From assembly GCF_024362695.1 (NCBI RefSeq), contig NW_026063245.1, forward strand, positions 523,501 to 587,500: a stretch of DNA of 64,000 nt. Direction: 5' to 3'. The notes beneath the pieces are model-generated. The model was not told the DNA's origin and searched no databases. It worked only from the letters and a program-made list of their open reading frames with translations. The position numbers and the translations under genes are program-made. Source of the DNA: Pectinophora gossypiella (taxonomy: Eukaryota; Arthropoda; Insecta; Lepidoptera; Gelechiidae). Below, piece after piece: positions 24,370 to 34,200 of this stretch; position 1 is the first letter of the stretch, and each line of letters starts with the position of its first letter.

Positions 24370-27300
24370 CTAATTAGCAGAGCTGTCACCTGCAGGCCAA
24401 GGCTTCATGAAATCTGCTGCCGAGCTGGTTCTCCTCGGTCCTTCCGCCAAGTCGTCGAGTTTCTCCACATCATAGCGATCTTTACCCTTAATTGTTGTGA
24501 CCTTGTAAGGACCTAGGAATTTAGGTTTTATCTTCATTCCAACTCCAAATTGCGTTCTTCTGATCGCCACCAGATCTCCAACTGAATACTTTTGGCTTGC
24601 TTTTCTCTTCCTATTGAATGTTCTTGCATTTTCCTCTTGAATTTTTAATATTTGCTGTTTCGCTTTCTCTCTTAAATCTTCTCTATTTATAAAGTAATTT
24701 TCTATTTCCTCTTCTTTCAACAATCTACATAATTCTATGTCTTCCCTATTCTTCATCTTCACACCAGTCAGTAACTCAAAAGGAGACATGCCAATGCTTC
24801 TCTGGTAGGTACTATTGAGACATCTTTGTATTTTACTGACATGCTTGTACCATAGAGTAGGGTCTTCTATGCAATATTTAGTGAGTACTGATATGATGGT
24901 CCTGTGCATCCTCTCAACCTGTCCATTTCCTCTAGGTATGCCCGTTGTGATGGTGATATGCTGGATGCCTTCCTCTTTACAATAGTCTTGGAACTCACCA
25001 CTAGTAAAAGCGGTTCCCCTGTCTGACACTATCCTAGTAGGGTTTCCAAATGTTTCTTGATGAATCTTTAGTTTCTCTATCGTCTCTCTGCTTGTGGTAC
25101 TTTTAGTAGGGAAAATCCATGTGAATTTTGTAAAAGCGTCCACAATAGTGAGTATGTGATTATACTGTTTCTTTGTAGTCGTCATAGGTCCAAGGTGATC
25201 TACATGTAGGGTATGTAGTGGTACATTTTCCTTGTCTATAGGGTTCAGCCATCCCTCTTGCTTCCCTTCTTTTCGGTTTGCTAGTAAACAAGGAACACAT
25301 GTGATGATAAAATTCTCAACTTTCTTCTCTAAATTAGAAATGTGGTAGTCCTTACTGATGAGACTCATCATTTTTGTTTTTGCGAAGTGACCATTTTCAT
25401 GTGCTCTTTTAATTATCTCACTTTCTAAACTCTTCGGAATTACCAACTTCTTTTCTTGTCCTTTATACAGGAGTCCATTATCTAGACAATAATCTTCAAA
25501 AGACTGAGACTTCAAAATTTCTTTTATGGCTTTTAAACCTTCATCATTATCTTGCGAATATAGTATGCTGTCATGAAGATCAGAAAATATCATTCCCACA
25601 TAAGGTACCCTGCTCAATGCGTCGACATGGCGCATTTTCTGGCCTTCACGGTGCACCACTTCAAAATCATAGTCTTGTAATAAAATTATCCATCTAGCCA
25701 CCCTGGTGGACATTGCCAAGTCTTTCTTCTTTATTGTCATTTCAAATGCCTTACAATCTGTAACAACTTTAAAGTGTATACCAAACAAATAATGTCGAAA
25801 CTTTTTGATTCCTTCAACTATAGCCAATGCTTCCAATTCATAGCTGCTATATTTGCTTTCTGCATCGCTGGTCTTCCGGCTTAGATAGTGTACTGGATGC
25901 AATTGTCCATCTTCTGGATCCCTTTGCATTAAAATTGCTGAATATGCAATGCTTGAAGCATCCGTGTGAACTTCAGTTTCTTTTCTTGGGTCAAAGATTT
26001 TTAAGACTGGATTTGTTACCAACGCTTCCTTTAATGTGATGAAACTCTTCCTATGCTCATCACTAAACTCAAATTGAACATTCTTCTTTAATAAGTCTGT
26101 TAATGGCTTCGCCACAATGGCAAAATTCTCCACAAACTTCCTGAAATATGAGCATAATCCAACAAAGCTGTGCAGCTGTTTTAAATCTTTTGGCTCTGGA
26201 TATCTCCTGACTACCTGCGTCTTCTCGGGCGATGGTCGTATCTCTCCACATCCAATAACATGCCCCAAGTATTCAACACTCTTCACCACAAGCTGACTCT
26301 TTTTCCAATTAATATCCAGGCCATATTCGGAAGCTCTTCTCAACACTCGTTCCAACCGCTGCACCGCTTGTTGTTCATCCTCTGCTGGAATTAAAATATC
26401 GTCAATGAATACCAGAACAATGCCCTCCTCAATCAGATCACGAAATATTATATTTATGAAGCGTGTAAACACCTTCGGACATGTGGCAATACCAAATGGT
26501 GCCTTTAGGAATTCGTACTGTCCATTCATAGTTACAAACGATGTGTACTCTATTGAATCTTCATGCACACCAAGGTGAAAATAACCATTTTTTAAATCCA
26601 AAGCACTAAAGATCGTTGCATTATGACATTTATCCAGCAAGTTATCAATCAATGGCAGAGGATATTGATCCTTGACCATTTTTTGGTTTAGTTTCCTGTA
26701 ATCAACGCAGACCCTCAAGCTGCCATCTTTCTTACGTACCAACACCAATGGGCTAGAATATTCAGATGTACTTACGCGGATAATTCCATCCTGTAACCAC
26801 TGTTTTACTTGAGCATCAATTTCAATCTGTTCCTTTAACGCCACACGACGCGGTCGCTGCGCTACAGGGATATCATCTTTCAGGTGTAGTTTGAGCTTGA
26901 TGGGAGCTTCCCTCGTCTTTACCGGTTGATATGACGTCACCAACTCACCCACTGCTCGCTGCACTCCCGGTGACACCTCACGTCCTATAATGTCAAAATC
27001 AGACACAACACATGCAACACATTGCAACCAATTTTCGTTTTCAAGCATAAAATATACATCCGAGCCATCCATTACCATAACTGTGTGCTGTAAAAATTGT
27101 TGCCCAATGATAACAGAACAAGGTATAGCGTTATTTTGCACTATATAAAACGTAATGTCTCTATAACAGACGTCGTCCACAGACACTGATGTTATTATTT
27201 GCCCAAGGGCACGAATTCTCGTCGAGCCGAGTCCCGTCAACACCACGTCACAGTCATCGTATTTGCACCCAGTTAAGCTTTTATAGCACTGCCACGACAT

Positions 27301-28614
27301 TAGATTAACATCACTGCCGGTATCAATAAGCGCACTCAGTTCCTTACCAGCAATTTTCATTATTTTCATAGGTTTTCTTGTACCCGTCATGCGTTTATCG
27401 ACGCTCAGTACATCACCTGTTGTTGACGTGTAGTCGCCATCTTGTTTGCCATTGTCAAATGACACTTCACGGTTGCGTTCCGTTTCACAATATAAAGTTG
27501 ACGTCTCGTTATCAAATGTCACTTCAGGGTTACGTTCCGCTTCGCAATATAAAGTTGACGTTCGTCTATTTCCCATTTCTGCCACCGAGAAAGAGCGATG
27601 TCGCTGCTGTGCCGCAGTACCGCCAACTTGACGATTTCGCTCACGCCCTCTCTGATTTTCAAACTTGCCCGCCGCCGCTTGGACTCCAATTCCGGTGTTT
27701 GTTGTCGCGCTCGCGCCGCCGCCATTGCTCGATTCCGCCATTTTGCACTGAGATGACAAATGTCCGAATGAACCGCATCGAAAGCACTTCGAACCCTTGT
27801 TTCTATGAGGACAATCCACTGATAAATGCCCATTATCGCCGCAATTGAAGCATTTTCTTCCATCTAGGTAGTGTCCTTGCCGGGGCTGCGCCGATGGTTG
27901 TGGTCGCATACCGCCGCCGTCACTTCTTCTGTCGTCGTGTTTCATTTTCTCCTTTATACTCTCATAAATCTTCAATTTTTCTTTCAGCTCGCCGTACGTG
28001 GAGACACCATAAAGCATCATTTTGTTGGTTTCCTTGTCAATAATGCCATCGACTATGTATTGTACAGCCACGTAATCTGCCATTTTGCCGCGCCGTCCAA
28101 GTTCTTTCATTACCAACATATAATCGAGACAGCTTTCATCTCGTCTCTTTTTCCTCGCGGTCATTATTTCATGTACTTTCTTCACGTCCATTTTATCGGG
28201 AAACTCTTTCAACAGCGCCGCCTTTAGGTTCTCCCATGATTTATGAGGTCGTTCCGATTTTATCCACAACGCCGCCGTTCCCGTTAGAGCTCGCCGCGCC
28301 ACTAATAATTTCTGCAATGGTGACCACGAAAATATTTCCGCGTTATCTTCCAGGTCTTCTATGAAATTTGACACCGTATAATCTCCATCTTGGCCGTTGA
28401 ATGTAGGCACAAGTTCGGCCGTCATGAAAAGCATTTTGCTCCCAAAATTGACATCCTCTTTAATGCCGTCGTCGTTAACGCGTTGCTGGTCTTTAGACAT
28501 GTTGGACAAGTGATGAAAACGCCTTTTCGTCGTCGTCGTTCGTCGTAAAATCGCCTTTTCGCCGTTTTCACCCACGCCGCCACGTGCCACGCCACGCCCA
28601 ACCTCAAACCGCAA
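24370..28614 (-). CDS. gag-pol: Gypsy gag-pol polyprotein, single uninterrupted frame
   Basis: A 1,414-codon frame. The longest version starts at 28,614, but the Met at 28,500 (MSKDQQ) is a likelier start because the first 38 residues are Arg/Gly/Thr-rich leader. Order: capsid-like gag; two CCHC knuckles (CFNCGDNGHLSVDC near 253, CFRCGSFGHLSSQC near 276); protease LIDTGSDVNL (about 429); RT FIDD (about 736); RNase H HTDASS (about 884); integrase HHCC finger (about 1,075-1,105) and Asp/Asp/Glu in HVDHLGP (1,138), SDRG (1,197) and GQVER (1,231); GPY/F-type FLGPYKV (about 1,367). No stop or frameshift interrupts it, so it may still be active. Gag and Pol are fused, so no frameshift signal is needed. 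Confidence 0.93.
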   Translation of the reverse strand: MRFEVGRGVARGGVGENGEKAILRRTTTTKRRFHHLSNMSKDQQRVNDDGIKEDVNFGSKMLFMTAELVPTFNGQDGDYTVSNFIEDLEDNAEIFSWSPLQKLLVARRALTGTAALWIKSERPHKSWENLKAALLKEFPDKMDVKKVHEIMTARKKRRDESCLDYMLVMKELGRRGKMADYVAVQYIVDGIIDKETNKMMLYGVSTYGELKEKLKIYESIKEKMKHDDRRSDGGGMRPQPSAQPRQGHYLDGRKCFNCGDNGHLSVDCPHRNKGSKCFRCGSFGHLSSQCKMAESSNGGGASATTNTGIGVQAAAGKFENQRGRERNRQVGGTAAQQRHRSFSVAEMGNRRTSTLYCEAERNPEVTFDNETSTLYCETERNREVSFDNGKQDGDYTSTTGDVLSVDKRMTGTRKPMKIMKIAGKELSALIDTGSDVNLMSWQCYKSLTGCKYDDCDVVLTGLGSTRIRALGQIITSVSVDDVCYRDITFYIVQNNAIPCSVIIGQQFLQHTVMVMDGSDVYFMLENENWLQCVACVVSDFDIIGREVSPGVQRAVGELVTSYQPVKTREAPIKLKLHLKDDIPVAQRPRRVALKEQIEIDAQVKQWLQDGIIRVSTSEYSSPLVLVRKKDGSLRVCVDYRKLNQKMVKDQYPLPLIDNLLDKCHNATIFSALDLKNGYFHLGVHEDSIEYTSFVTMNGQYEFLKAPFGIATCPKVFTRFINIIFRDLIEEGIVLVFIDDILIPAEDEQQAVQRLERVLRRASEYGLDINWKKSQLVVKSVEYLGHVIGCGEIRPSPEKTQVVRRYPEPKDLKQLHSFVGLCSYFRKFVENFAIVAKPLTDLLKKNVQFEFSDEHRKSFITLKEALVTNPVLKIFDPRKETEVHTDASSIAYSAILMQRDPEDGQLHPVHYLSRKTSDAESKYSSYELEALAIVEGIKKFRHYLFGIHFKVVTDCKAFEMTIKKKDLAMSTRVARWIILLQDYDFEVVHREGQKMRHVDALSRVPYVGMIFSDLHDSILYSQDNDEGLKAIKEILKSQSFEDYCLDNGLLYKGQEKKLVIPKSLESEIIKRAHENGHFAKTKMMSLISKDYHISNLEKKVENFIITCVPCLLANRKEGKQEGWLNPIDKENVPLHTLHVDHLGPMTTTKKQYNHILTIVDAFTKFTWIFPTKSTTSRETIEKLKIHQETFGNPTRIVSDRGTAFTSGEFQDYCKEEGIQHITITTGIPRGNGQVERMHRTIISVLTKYCIEDPTLWYKHVSKIQRCLNSTYQRSIGMSPFELLTGVKMKNREDIELCRLLKEEEIENYFINREDLREKAKQQILKIQEENARTFNRKRKASQKYSVGDLVAIRRTQFGVGMKIKPKFLGPYKVTTIKGKDRYDVEKLDDLAEGPRRTSSAADFMKPWPAGDSSAN

Positions 28615-28626
28615 TACTGTTCTTCA

Positions 28627-28644
28627 ATCCCGGACGAGCCCCCA
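28627..28644 (-). promoter_or_regulatory. Primer binding site, tRNA-Pro type
   Basis: On the minus strand TGGGGGCTCGTCCGGGAT lies 3 nt after the 5' LTR. It is complementary over 18 nt to the 3' end of tRNA-Pro and is the same site used by gammaretroviruses such as murine leukaemia virus. It would prime minus-strand DNA synthesis. Confidence 0.9.
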
Positions 28645-28647
28645 ATT

Positions 28648-28897
28648 TGTAGAAATTGAGGTTGGGTAAAACAAATAAAATCCGTCAAGTTCACTGAGAC
28701 ACTGAGTTTATTATTATTTTCCACTATTTTAAACTATTTTTAACAGAAATATTCACTATCTCACACACGTCGTCCGTCACACACCATTCGCCATTACCCC
28801 CTTCCTTCTCTCCTTTCCCCTCTCATGCCATCTCACTCACATCATCTCACTCACACACAATCTGTACCGTTCGTTCCATCGTCCCAGTCATCCTACA
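28648..28897 (-). repeat. 5' LTR of tRNA-Pro Gypsy
   Basis: Direct repeat partner of 23,442-23,691; TG...CA ends; followed on the minus strand by the primer site. Confidence 0.92.
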
Positions 28898-29011
28898 AGT
28901 CTAGTCTTTTTCTTTATTAAAATTCATAAATAACTATAAAAACTTAGTCTAATTACACATAGATAAAAAATGATAATTAAATGAATTTTAAATTAATCCA
29001 ACATCAGTGAA

Positions 29012-29233
29012 TTAACGTCTATGTGCACGTGCGTCATGTTCAAATAATCCACCTCGTGTCATTCCCGGCGCAAAGGTGCCCATCAAACTAGCCGCATTTC
29101 CACGCTGGATAGCGATGGACAACCGTTGCACAAGGTACGAACCGGAGCGGGCGTCATAACCACGTTCTCTCAATCGCCGGCCCACCTCAGCCACAAATGC
29201 CTTCGCCTCCACACACCAGGAGGAGTCACGTTC
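29012..29233 (-). pseudogene. Endonuclease-bearing ORF, C-terminal piece
   Basis: About 70 codons that read WCVEAKAFVAEVGRR... and LVQRLSIAIQRGNAASLMGT before the stop at 29,012. They continue the frame cut at 33,724: together they give the order FVPFAVE, then W-x-x-EAK-x-FV, then IQRGNAAS seen in related invertebrate proteins. The 4.5-kb LTR element between them separates the pieces. There is no genuine start codon here (the frame passes a GTG at 29,212), so this is a broken gene, not a small one. Confidence 0.7.
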
Positions 29234-30813
29234 TTATCACGCGAATCAAATAGGTTGTACTTACTAGGGTAAATAAAACGGTATATAGAAATAAAACCAA
29301 GTTTATTGACATTAAATCCCTAGCAAGTACATAGATCGGATCTCTGGGTCGCAGGTAATTTGATACTGGCTGAGCACCCTTGGTGCAGTAGGAAAACTAC
29401 CACTTCCCTGTAACTCTTCCCACGACGACACGGGGTACACCGGCGCGCGCAGCAGGGCAGCAGAAACGGTGGGGTAAGTACAGGACCGAAAGTGGATCCA
29501 GCGGGTTGTAGAACCCGAAAGGTGAAGCGGTAGAGGTAAGTACAGGACCGGTAGTGGGTCCTGCGGTTGTAGAACTCGAAGGGTGAAACGGTGCAGGTAA
29601 GTACAGGACCGGTAGTGGGTCCAGCGGTTGCTGAACTCGAAGGGTGAAACGGTGCAGGTAAGTACAGGACCGGTAGTGGGTCCAGCGGTTGCTGAACTCG
29701 AAGGGTGAAGCGGTAGAGGTAAGTACAGGACCGGTAGTAGGTCCTGCGATTGTAGAACTCGAAGGGTGAAACGGTAGAGGTAAGTACAGGACCGGTAGTA
29801 GGTCCTGCGATTGTAGAACTCGAAGGGTGAACCCTGGAACCCGGAATTAGTCATTTCAAGAATTGTCCGAATTCCCAGTCTGACTGCCACATGCCGATCC
29901 CTTAGCTTGATTGAAGATGGGAAGTGGATAGCAAGCAAGCTTAGCAATCTAAGATGTGGCTGTCAGCAAATTACACACAATAAAAGTGAATTTAGCAAAA
30001 TAAATTTAGAAAAAGAACAAAGAACAAGATAAATTTATGGTAGGTAGTTGTTTTAAAAAACTATCTAACAAAATAGTAAAATTGAATATTTTAAACTGAA
30101 TAATTTTAATAGCAACGATATTAAACGTATTTTGTACATTATTATTGTTCCATTTAAGAATTATTTAAACAAGGAAAGTACTTAGGTACAAAGATAACTT
30201 TAAGTTGGTTAAGTAGAATTAATTTAGAAAAATTGACAATTTAAATGTTGTTTTGAACATAAAAGATTGCTAATTATGATATAAAATAAGCACTAAAGCG
30301 TGAAAAAACATTTACACGATGATTATGAAAAATGACAGTCATGCAATGAACAAAGAAAGCATGTACTAGTCTACGTTAATATTTAAACTAATAAAAATGG
30401 TAATTGCTACACTTACCCAATCAATGGGGATAACACAACACTATAAATTATTATATCGTAGACAAAATTAGTAAAAAAAACGTATTTAAAAAAATATACG
30501 AGTAATCGAGGTGTTCTCGCTACAAAGGCAGAAGGATTGTGTCGAACATCCGATCGGAAGAGTAACGGCTCGGCTGTGGAATGTAGGTACGGCTACCTAC
30601 GCAATGTGATAATTATTAAAGTCGTACAATATTAACGGAATTATTTTGTAAATAGCTATGTTTTGTTAAATTAATTTGTATATGTTTATTTATGTAATAA
30701 TATTTTAGTTTTAAGCAGTAGTTTTTAAGTGTTTTCAATGATAACTTTTTGATAGTTCCTAACAGAAAAACAAGAGCAATTACACTCAGTAGTAAAACGC
30801 GGCAGGCGTTACA
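29234..30813 (-). repeat. 3' LTR of non-coding element
   Basis: Contains six tandem units of about 60 bp (29,480-29,840, AGGTAAGTACAGGACCGGTA core). The 211-codon minus-strand frame at 29,312-29,947 is mostly a translation of this array and is repeated exactly in the other LTR; I do not call it a gene. Confidence 0.9.
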
Positions 30814-32143
30814 TACCCCCCTTTTTTGGGTAGGATTTTCGCTAAGAAAATCCGCTGACTAAAATGTAACCTAGTCTGTCCTTCTTACTATTGACCATTC
30901 TAAAAATTACGTGGTACACATTCATTTCAACCCTTCCATTCACCCCCCTACTTTCTTTCATCCCTTTCACACACAAACAGTTATCTTATTTAGTTTTAAG
31001 TGACTGTGTCCTTTCCAAAAAGAGTACTAGACTTTTAACCGCAGCTTAGTACTCACACGTAATCAATAGGAGATTTAAGGTAACCGTTTTTTTCTTTTTA
31101 TAGTATAATTTTCTTATCTTCGGGGTAGGGCCGAAGATAAAATAATTAGAATGTCCTAGGGGTAGGGCCTGGAGATTCAATATTTTTTTTTGTAAAAAAG
31201 AAAAATTAGAAATACTATATATAAGTAAATATATTTAAGACGGTAGGTAGTTTTAGTAAGTAAGACATTGTTTTAGGCTAGTTTTGGATTTTTTAGTATA
31301 AGTTTTGGTAGTTTTAGTAAGTGTAGTTTTTGTTTTTTTTTTTTATAAAGTAGTATTTAAGGTATTTTTAGAGAATATTAGAAGATATTAGAAGACGCAT
31401 GCCATGCTCAAGATTTAAGTTTTTGGCAGGCCTAAGGCGTTAGATGGTATTACACATCAATCTCTTGACTGACTCTTACAGTCTGCTCGAGAATTAGTAA
31501 GCAGCTGGGGGATTCTATGTTTTTCTCTCACTTCCATCCCAGCAAGGAAGTTTTGTAAATATAGAAAGTTTTATTTTAGTTAGGTAAAAGTTTAGATATA
31601 ATTATTTAGAATAGTTTGTAAGTTTAATATCCTTGACATGCCATGTACCTCTTCATAAAGGAGTTCATCTTTCTGAAGTGATAAATATTTGATTGGACGA
31701 GACATCTCTATTACTTTATGTTTTAATTGTAATTAGTTTAATTGAATAGTTATTTTTTGAGTAAGTGTTGCAAGTACCTGAAGTCTTAATAACTAAAACA
31801 CAACAAACGGCAGAAGGAAAATAACAAGAAAACAAATGCTACTATCAAAAGTACACAACAATTAAAACACAGGGATAGACAGAGGTTGGCAGTGCAAAAT
31901 CAAAGATTTCCTTCTGTGCGATGTGGTAGGTTCGATTTTGAGTTTTTAATTGTATGCAATCACCTTGAAAGAGAAATAGTAAGGTATTCCCACAAAGCAA
32001 CCACAGCACACAAAAGTTGCAGTTACAATTCACTTAGAGCTAGACAAAATAATCAGACCAACACCAAAGATGACCAAAAATGCCAAAACCAGCAAAAAGG
32101 ATACTCAGCTCAGTATTTCCTTAGTTGGGCGCCATTGTCGCTT
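30814..32143 (-). other. Non-coding interior of the LTR element
   Basis: AT-rich 1.3 kb holding the polypurine tract at one end and the primer site at the other. The frame at 31,886-32,182 (98 codons, plus) has no motif and is antisense to the element. The region around 31,130-31,180 has a short repeat (CGGGGTAGGGCC and GGGGTAGGGCCT). Confidence 0.7.
32124..32134 (-). promoter_or_regulatory. Primer binding site, tRNA-Lys type
   Basis: TGGCGCCCAAC on the minus strand, about 10 nt from the 5' LTR. Matches the start of the tRNA-Lys(1,2) complementary site used by several retroviruses and retrotransposons. Confidence 0.75.
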
Positions 32144-33723
32144 CTATCACGCAAATCAAATAGGTTGTACTTACTAGGGTAAATAAAACGGTATATAGAA
32201 ATAAAACCAAGTTTATTGACATTAAATCCCTAGCAAGTACATAGATCGGATCTCTGGGTCGCAGGTAATTTGATACTGGCTGAGCACCCTTGGTGCAGTA
32301 GGAAAACTACCACTTCCCTGTAACTCTTCCCACGACGACACGGGGTACACCGGCGCGCGCAGCAGGGCAGCAGAAACGGTGGGGTAAGTACAGGACCGAA
32401 AGTGGATCCAGCGGGTTGTAGAACCCGAAAGGTGAAGCGGTAGAGGTAAGTACAGGACCGGTAGTGGGTCCTGCGGTTGTAGAACTCGAAGGGTGAAACG
32501 GTGCAGGTAAGTACAGGACCGGTAGTGGGTCCAGCGGTTGCTGAACTCGAAGGGTGAAACGGTGCAGGTAAGTACAGGACCGGTAGTGGGTCCAGCGGTT
32601 GCTGAACTCGAAGGGTGAAGCGGTAGAGGTAAGTACAGGACCGGTAGTAGGTCCTGCGATTGTAGAACTCGAAGGGTGAAACGGTAGAGGTAAGTACAGG
32701 ACCGGTAGTAGGTCCTGCGATTGTAGAACTCGAAGGGTGAACCCTGGAACCCGGAATTAGTCATTTCAAGAATTGTCCGAATTCCCAGTCTGACTGCCAC
32801 ATGCCGATCCCTTAGCTTGATTGAAGATGGGAAGTGGATAGCAAGCAAGCTTAGCAATCTAAGATGTGGCTGTCAGCAAATTACACACAATAAAAGTGAA
32901 TTTAGCAAAATAAATTTAGAAAAAGAACAAAGAACAAGATAAATTTATGGTAGGTAGTTGTTTTAAAAAACTATCTAACAAAATAGTAAAATTGAATATT
33001 TTAAACTGAATAATTTTAATAGCAACGATATTAAACGTATTTTGTACATTATTATTGTTCCATTTAAGAATTATTTAAACAAGGAAAGTACTTAGGTACA
33101 AAGATAACTTTAAGTTGGTTAAGTAGAATTAATTTAGAAAAATTGACAATTTAAATGTTGTTTTGAACATAAAAGATTGCTAATTATGATATAAAATAAG
33201 CACTAAAGCGTGAAAAAACATTTACACGATGATTATGAAAAATGACAGTCATGCAATGAACAAAGAAAGCATGTACTAGTCTACGTTAATATTTAAACTA
33301 ATAAAAATGGTAATTGCTACACTTACCCAATCAATGGGGATAACACAACACTATAAATTATTATATCGTAGACAAAATTAGTAAAAAAAACGTATTTAAA
33401 AAAATATACGAGTAATCGAGGTGTTCTCGCTACAAAGGCAGAAGGATTGTGTCGAACATCCGATCGGAAGAGTAACGGCTCGGCTGTGGAATGTAGGTAC
33501 GGCTACCTACGCAATGTGATAATTATTAAAGTCGTACAATATTAACGGAATTATTTTGTAAATAGCTATGTTTTGTTAAATTAATTTGTATATGTTTATT
33601 TATGTAATAATATTTTAGTTTTAAGCAGTAGTTTTTAAGTGTTTTCAATGATAACTTTTTGATAGTTCCTAACAGAAAAACAAGAGCAATTACACTCAGT
33701 AGTAAAACGCGGCAGGCGTTACA
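32144..33723 (-). repeat. 5' LTR of non-coding element
   Basis: Partner of 29,234-30,813 at an offset of 2,910 bases with about one visible difference. Begins TGTAACGCCTGCC on the minus strand. Confidence 0.9.
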
Positions 33724-34099
33724 CCGCAGCTTCCACCGCGAACGGCACGAAAATATATTGCTGGGCGAGGGCTGAGTATTTTTCCCGCTTTTTCACCGCT
33801 GCGCATTCCGCTGCAGCCCCGGGTTTTCTAACCGTCCGACTTAGGTGACTAGCGGCAAAGGTGCTGACGCAAGTAGCGTCCCAGATCAAGCACCTACCGT
33901 TCTTCCAAGGCACCAAAGTCAGTCCGTCTGGCCTCTTTCCATCTGAGCGACTAAGCCCAGGAGGCTCGAGGACACACGGTATTTGGGCGGACACCAGGGC
34001 ACGCCGGAGCAAATCGTTCAGGGCGTGGTGACGCGGGAACCTCCCCGAGCAGCGACAACAACTTAAGGCGTGATGTCCATCGGCCTCCACCATAGAGCC
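33724..34099 (-). pseudogene. Restriction-endonuclease-like domain, N-terminal piece of the cut ORF
   Basis: About 124 codons. GHHALSCC (residues 6-13) and GRFPRHHALNDLLRRAL (17-33) are followed by GKRPDGLTLVPWKNG and IWDATC (about residues 52-75). The PD...(about 13 residues)...D-x-T spacing resembles a PD-(D/E)XK nuclease core. Similar C-terminal domains follow the reverse transcriptase in some invertebrate non-LTR elements, where they nick target DNA. The 5' side is truncated at the host LTR and the 3' side is cut by the non-coding LTR element after FVPFAVE. The family assignment comes from pattern recognition only. Confidence 0.65.
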
Positions 34100-34115
34100 A
34101 CAATATAATAATAAT

Positions 34116-34175
34116 TAAAATTATAACGAAAGATAAATATCTTATGTAAATAAATCGTGAGCGTAATTCGCCACA
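34116..34175 (-). repeat. 3' LTR of CsRn1 Gypsy, proximal 60 bp
   Basis: Starts TGTGGCGAATTACG on the minus strand, right after a purine tract (GTGGGGGGGTGG). The remaining 316 bp are at 23,071-23,386. Confidence 0.9.
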
Positions 34176-34200
34176 CCACCCCCCCACGGAGAGAGACAAG

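Larger units (their letters stand above)
23442..28897 (-). mobile_element. Gypsy element with tRNA-Pro primer site, apparently intact
   Basis: Minus-strand element with 250-bp LTRs (28,648-28,897 and 23,442-23,691) running TGTAGGATGACTGGG...TTTCTACA, that is TG...CA. The internal part holds one gag-pol frame of 1,414 codons. The LTRs look identical or almost so. No target duplication is visible (flanks CATATA and AGTCT), so inter-element recombination or a deletion at the site is possible. It lies in the 3' untranslated region of the endonuclease-bearing element. Confidence 0.9.
29234..33723 (-). mobile_element. Non-coding LTR element with 1.58-kb LTRs (LARD-like)
   Basis: Direct repeats 29,234-30,813 and 32,144-33,723, about 1,580 bp each, flank a 1.33-kb interior. 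On the minus strand the 5' LTR is followed by TGGCGCCCAAC (32,134-32,124), and the 3' LTR is preceded by the purine tract AAAAAAGGGGGG (30,826 down to 30,815), so both priming sites are present. The interior has no gag, protease or RT. By eye the LTRs differ at about one position (G29243/A32153), so the insertion is recent. It depends on another element's proteins. Confidence 0.88.
23387..34105 (-). mobile_element. 5'-truncated endonuclease-bearing retroelement (span)
   Basis: Insertion in the 3' LTR of the CsRn1 Gypsy, flanked by TAATAATAAT (23,377-23,386 and 34,106-34,115). Its own sequence is only 34,105-33,724, 29,233-28,898 and 23,441-23,387; the rest is two LTR elements nested in it. 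It carries the last part of a restriction-endonuclease-like ORF, then an AT-rich 3' untranslated region ending without a poly(A) run. A 5'-truncated copy with a target duplication is typical of non-LTR retrotransposons. No reverse transcriptase is present here, so that class is inferred. Confidence 0.65.

Noticed and set aside
27378..28227. Plus-strand frames of 118-156 codons
   Set aside because: Antisense shadows of the gag part of the intact Gypsy element.
23442..28897. Endogenous retrovirus because of the MLV-type primer site
   Set aside because: No envelope gene is present, and gag-pol organisation with a GPY/F-like domain fits insect Gypsy (Ty3).
29312..29947. 211-codon minus-strand frame, repeated at 32,222-32,857
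   Set aside because: Lies in the LTRs and mostly translates a 60-bp tandem array; duplicated only because the LTRs are duplicated.
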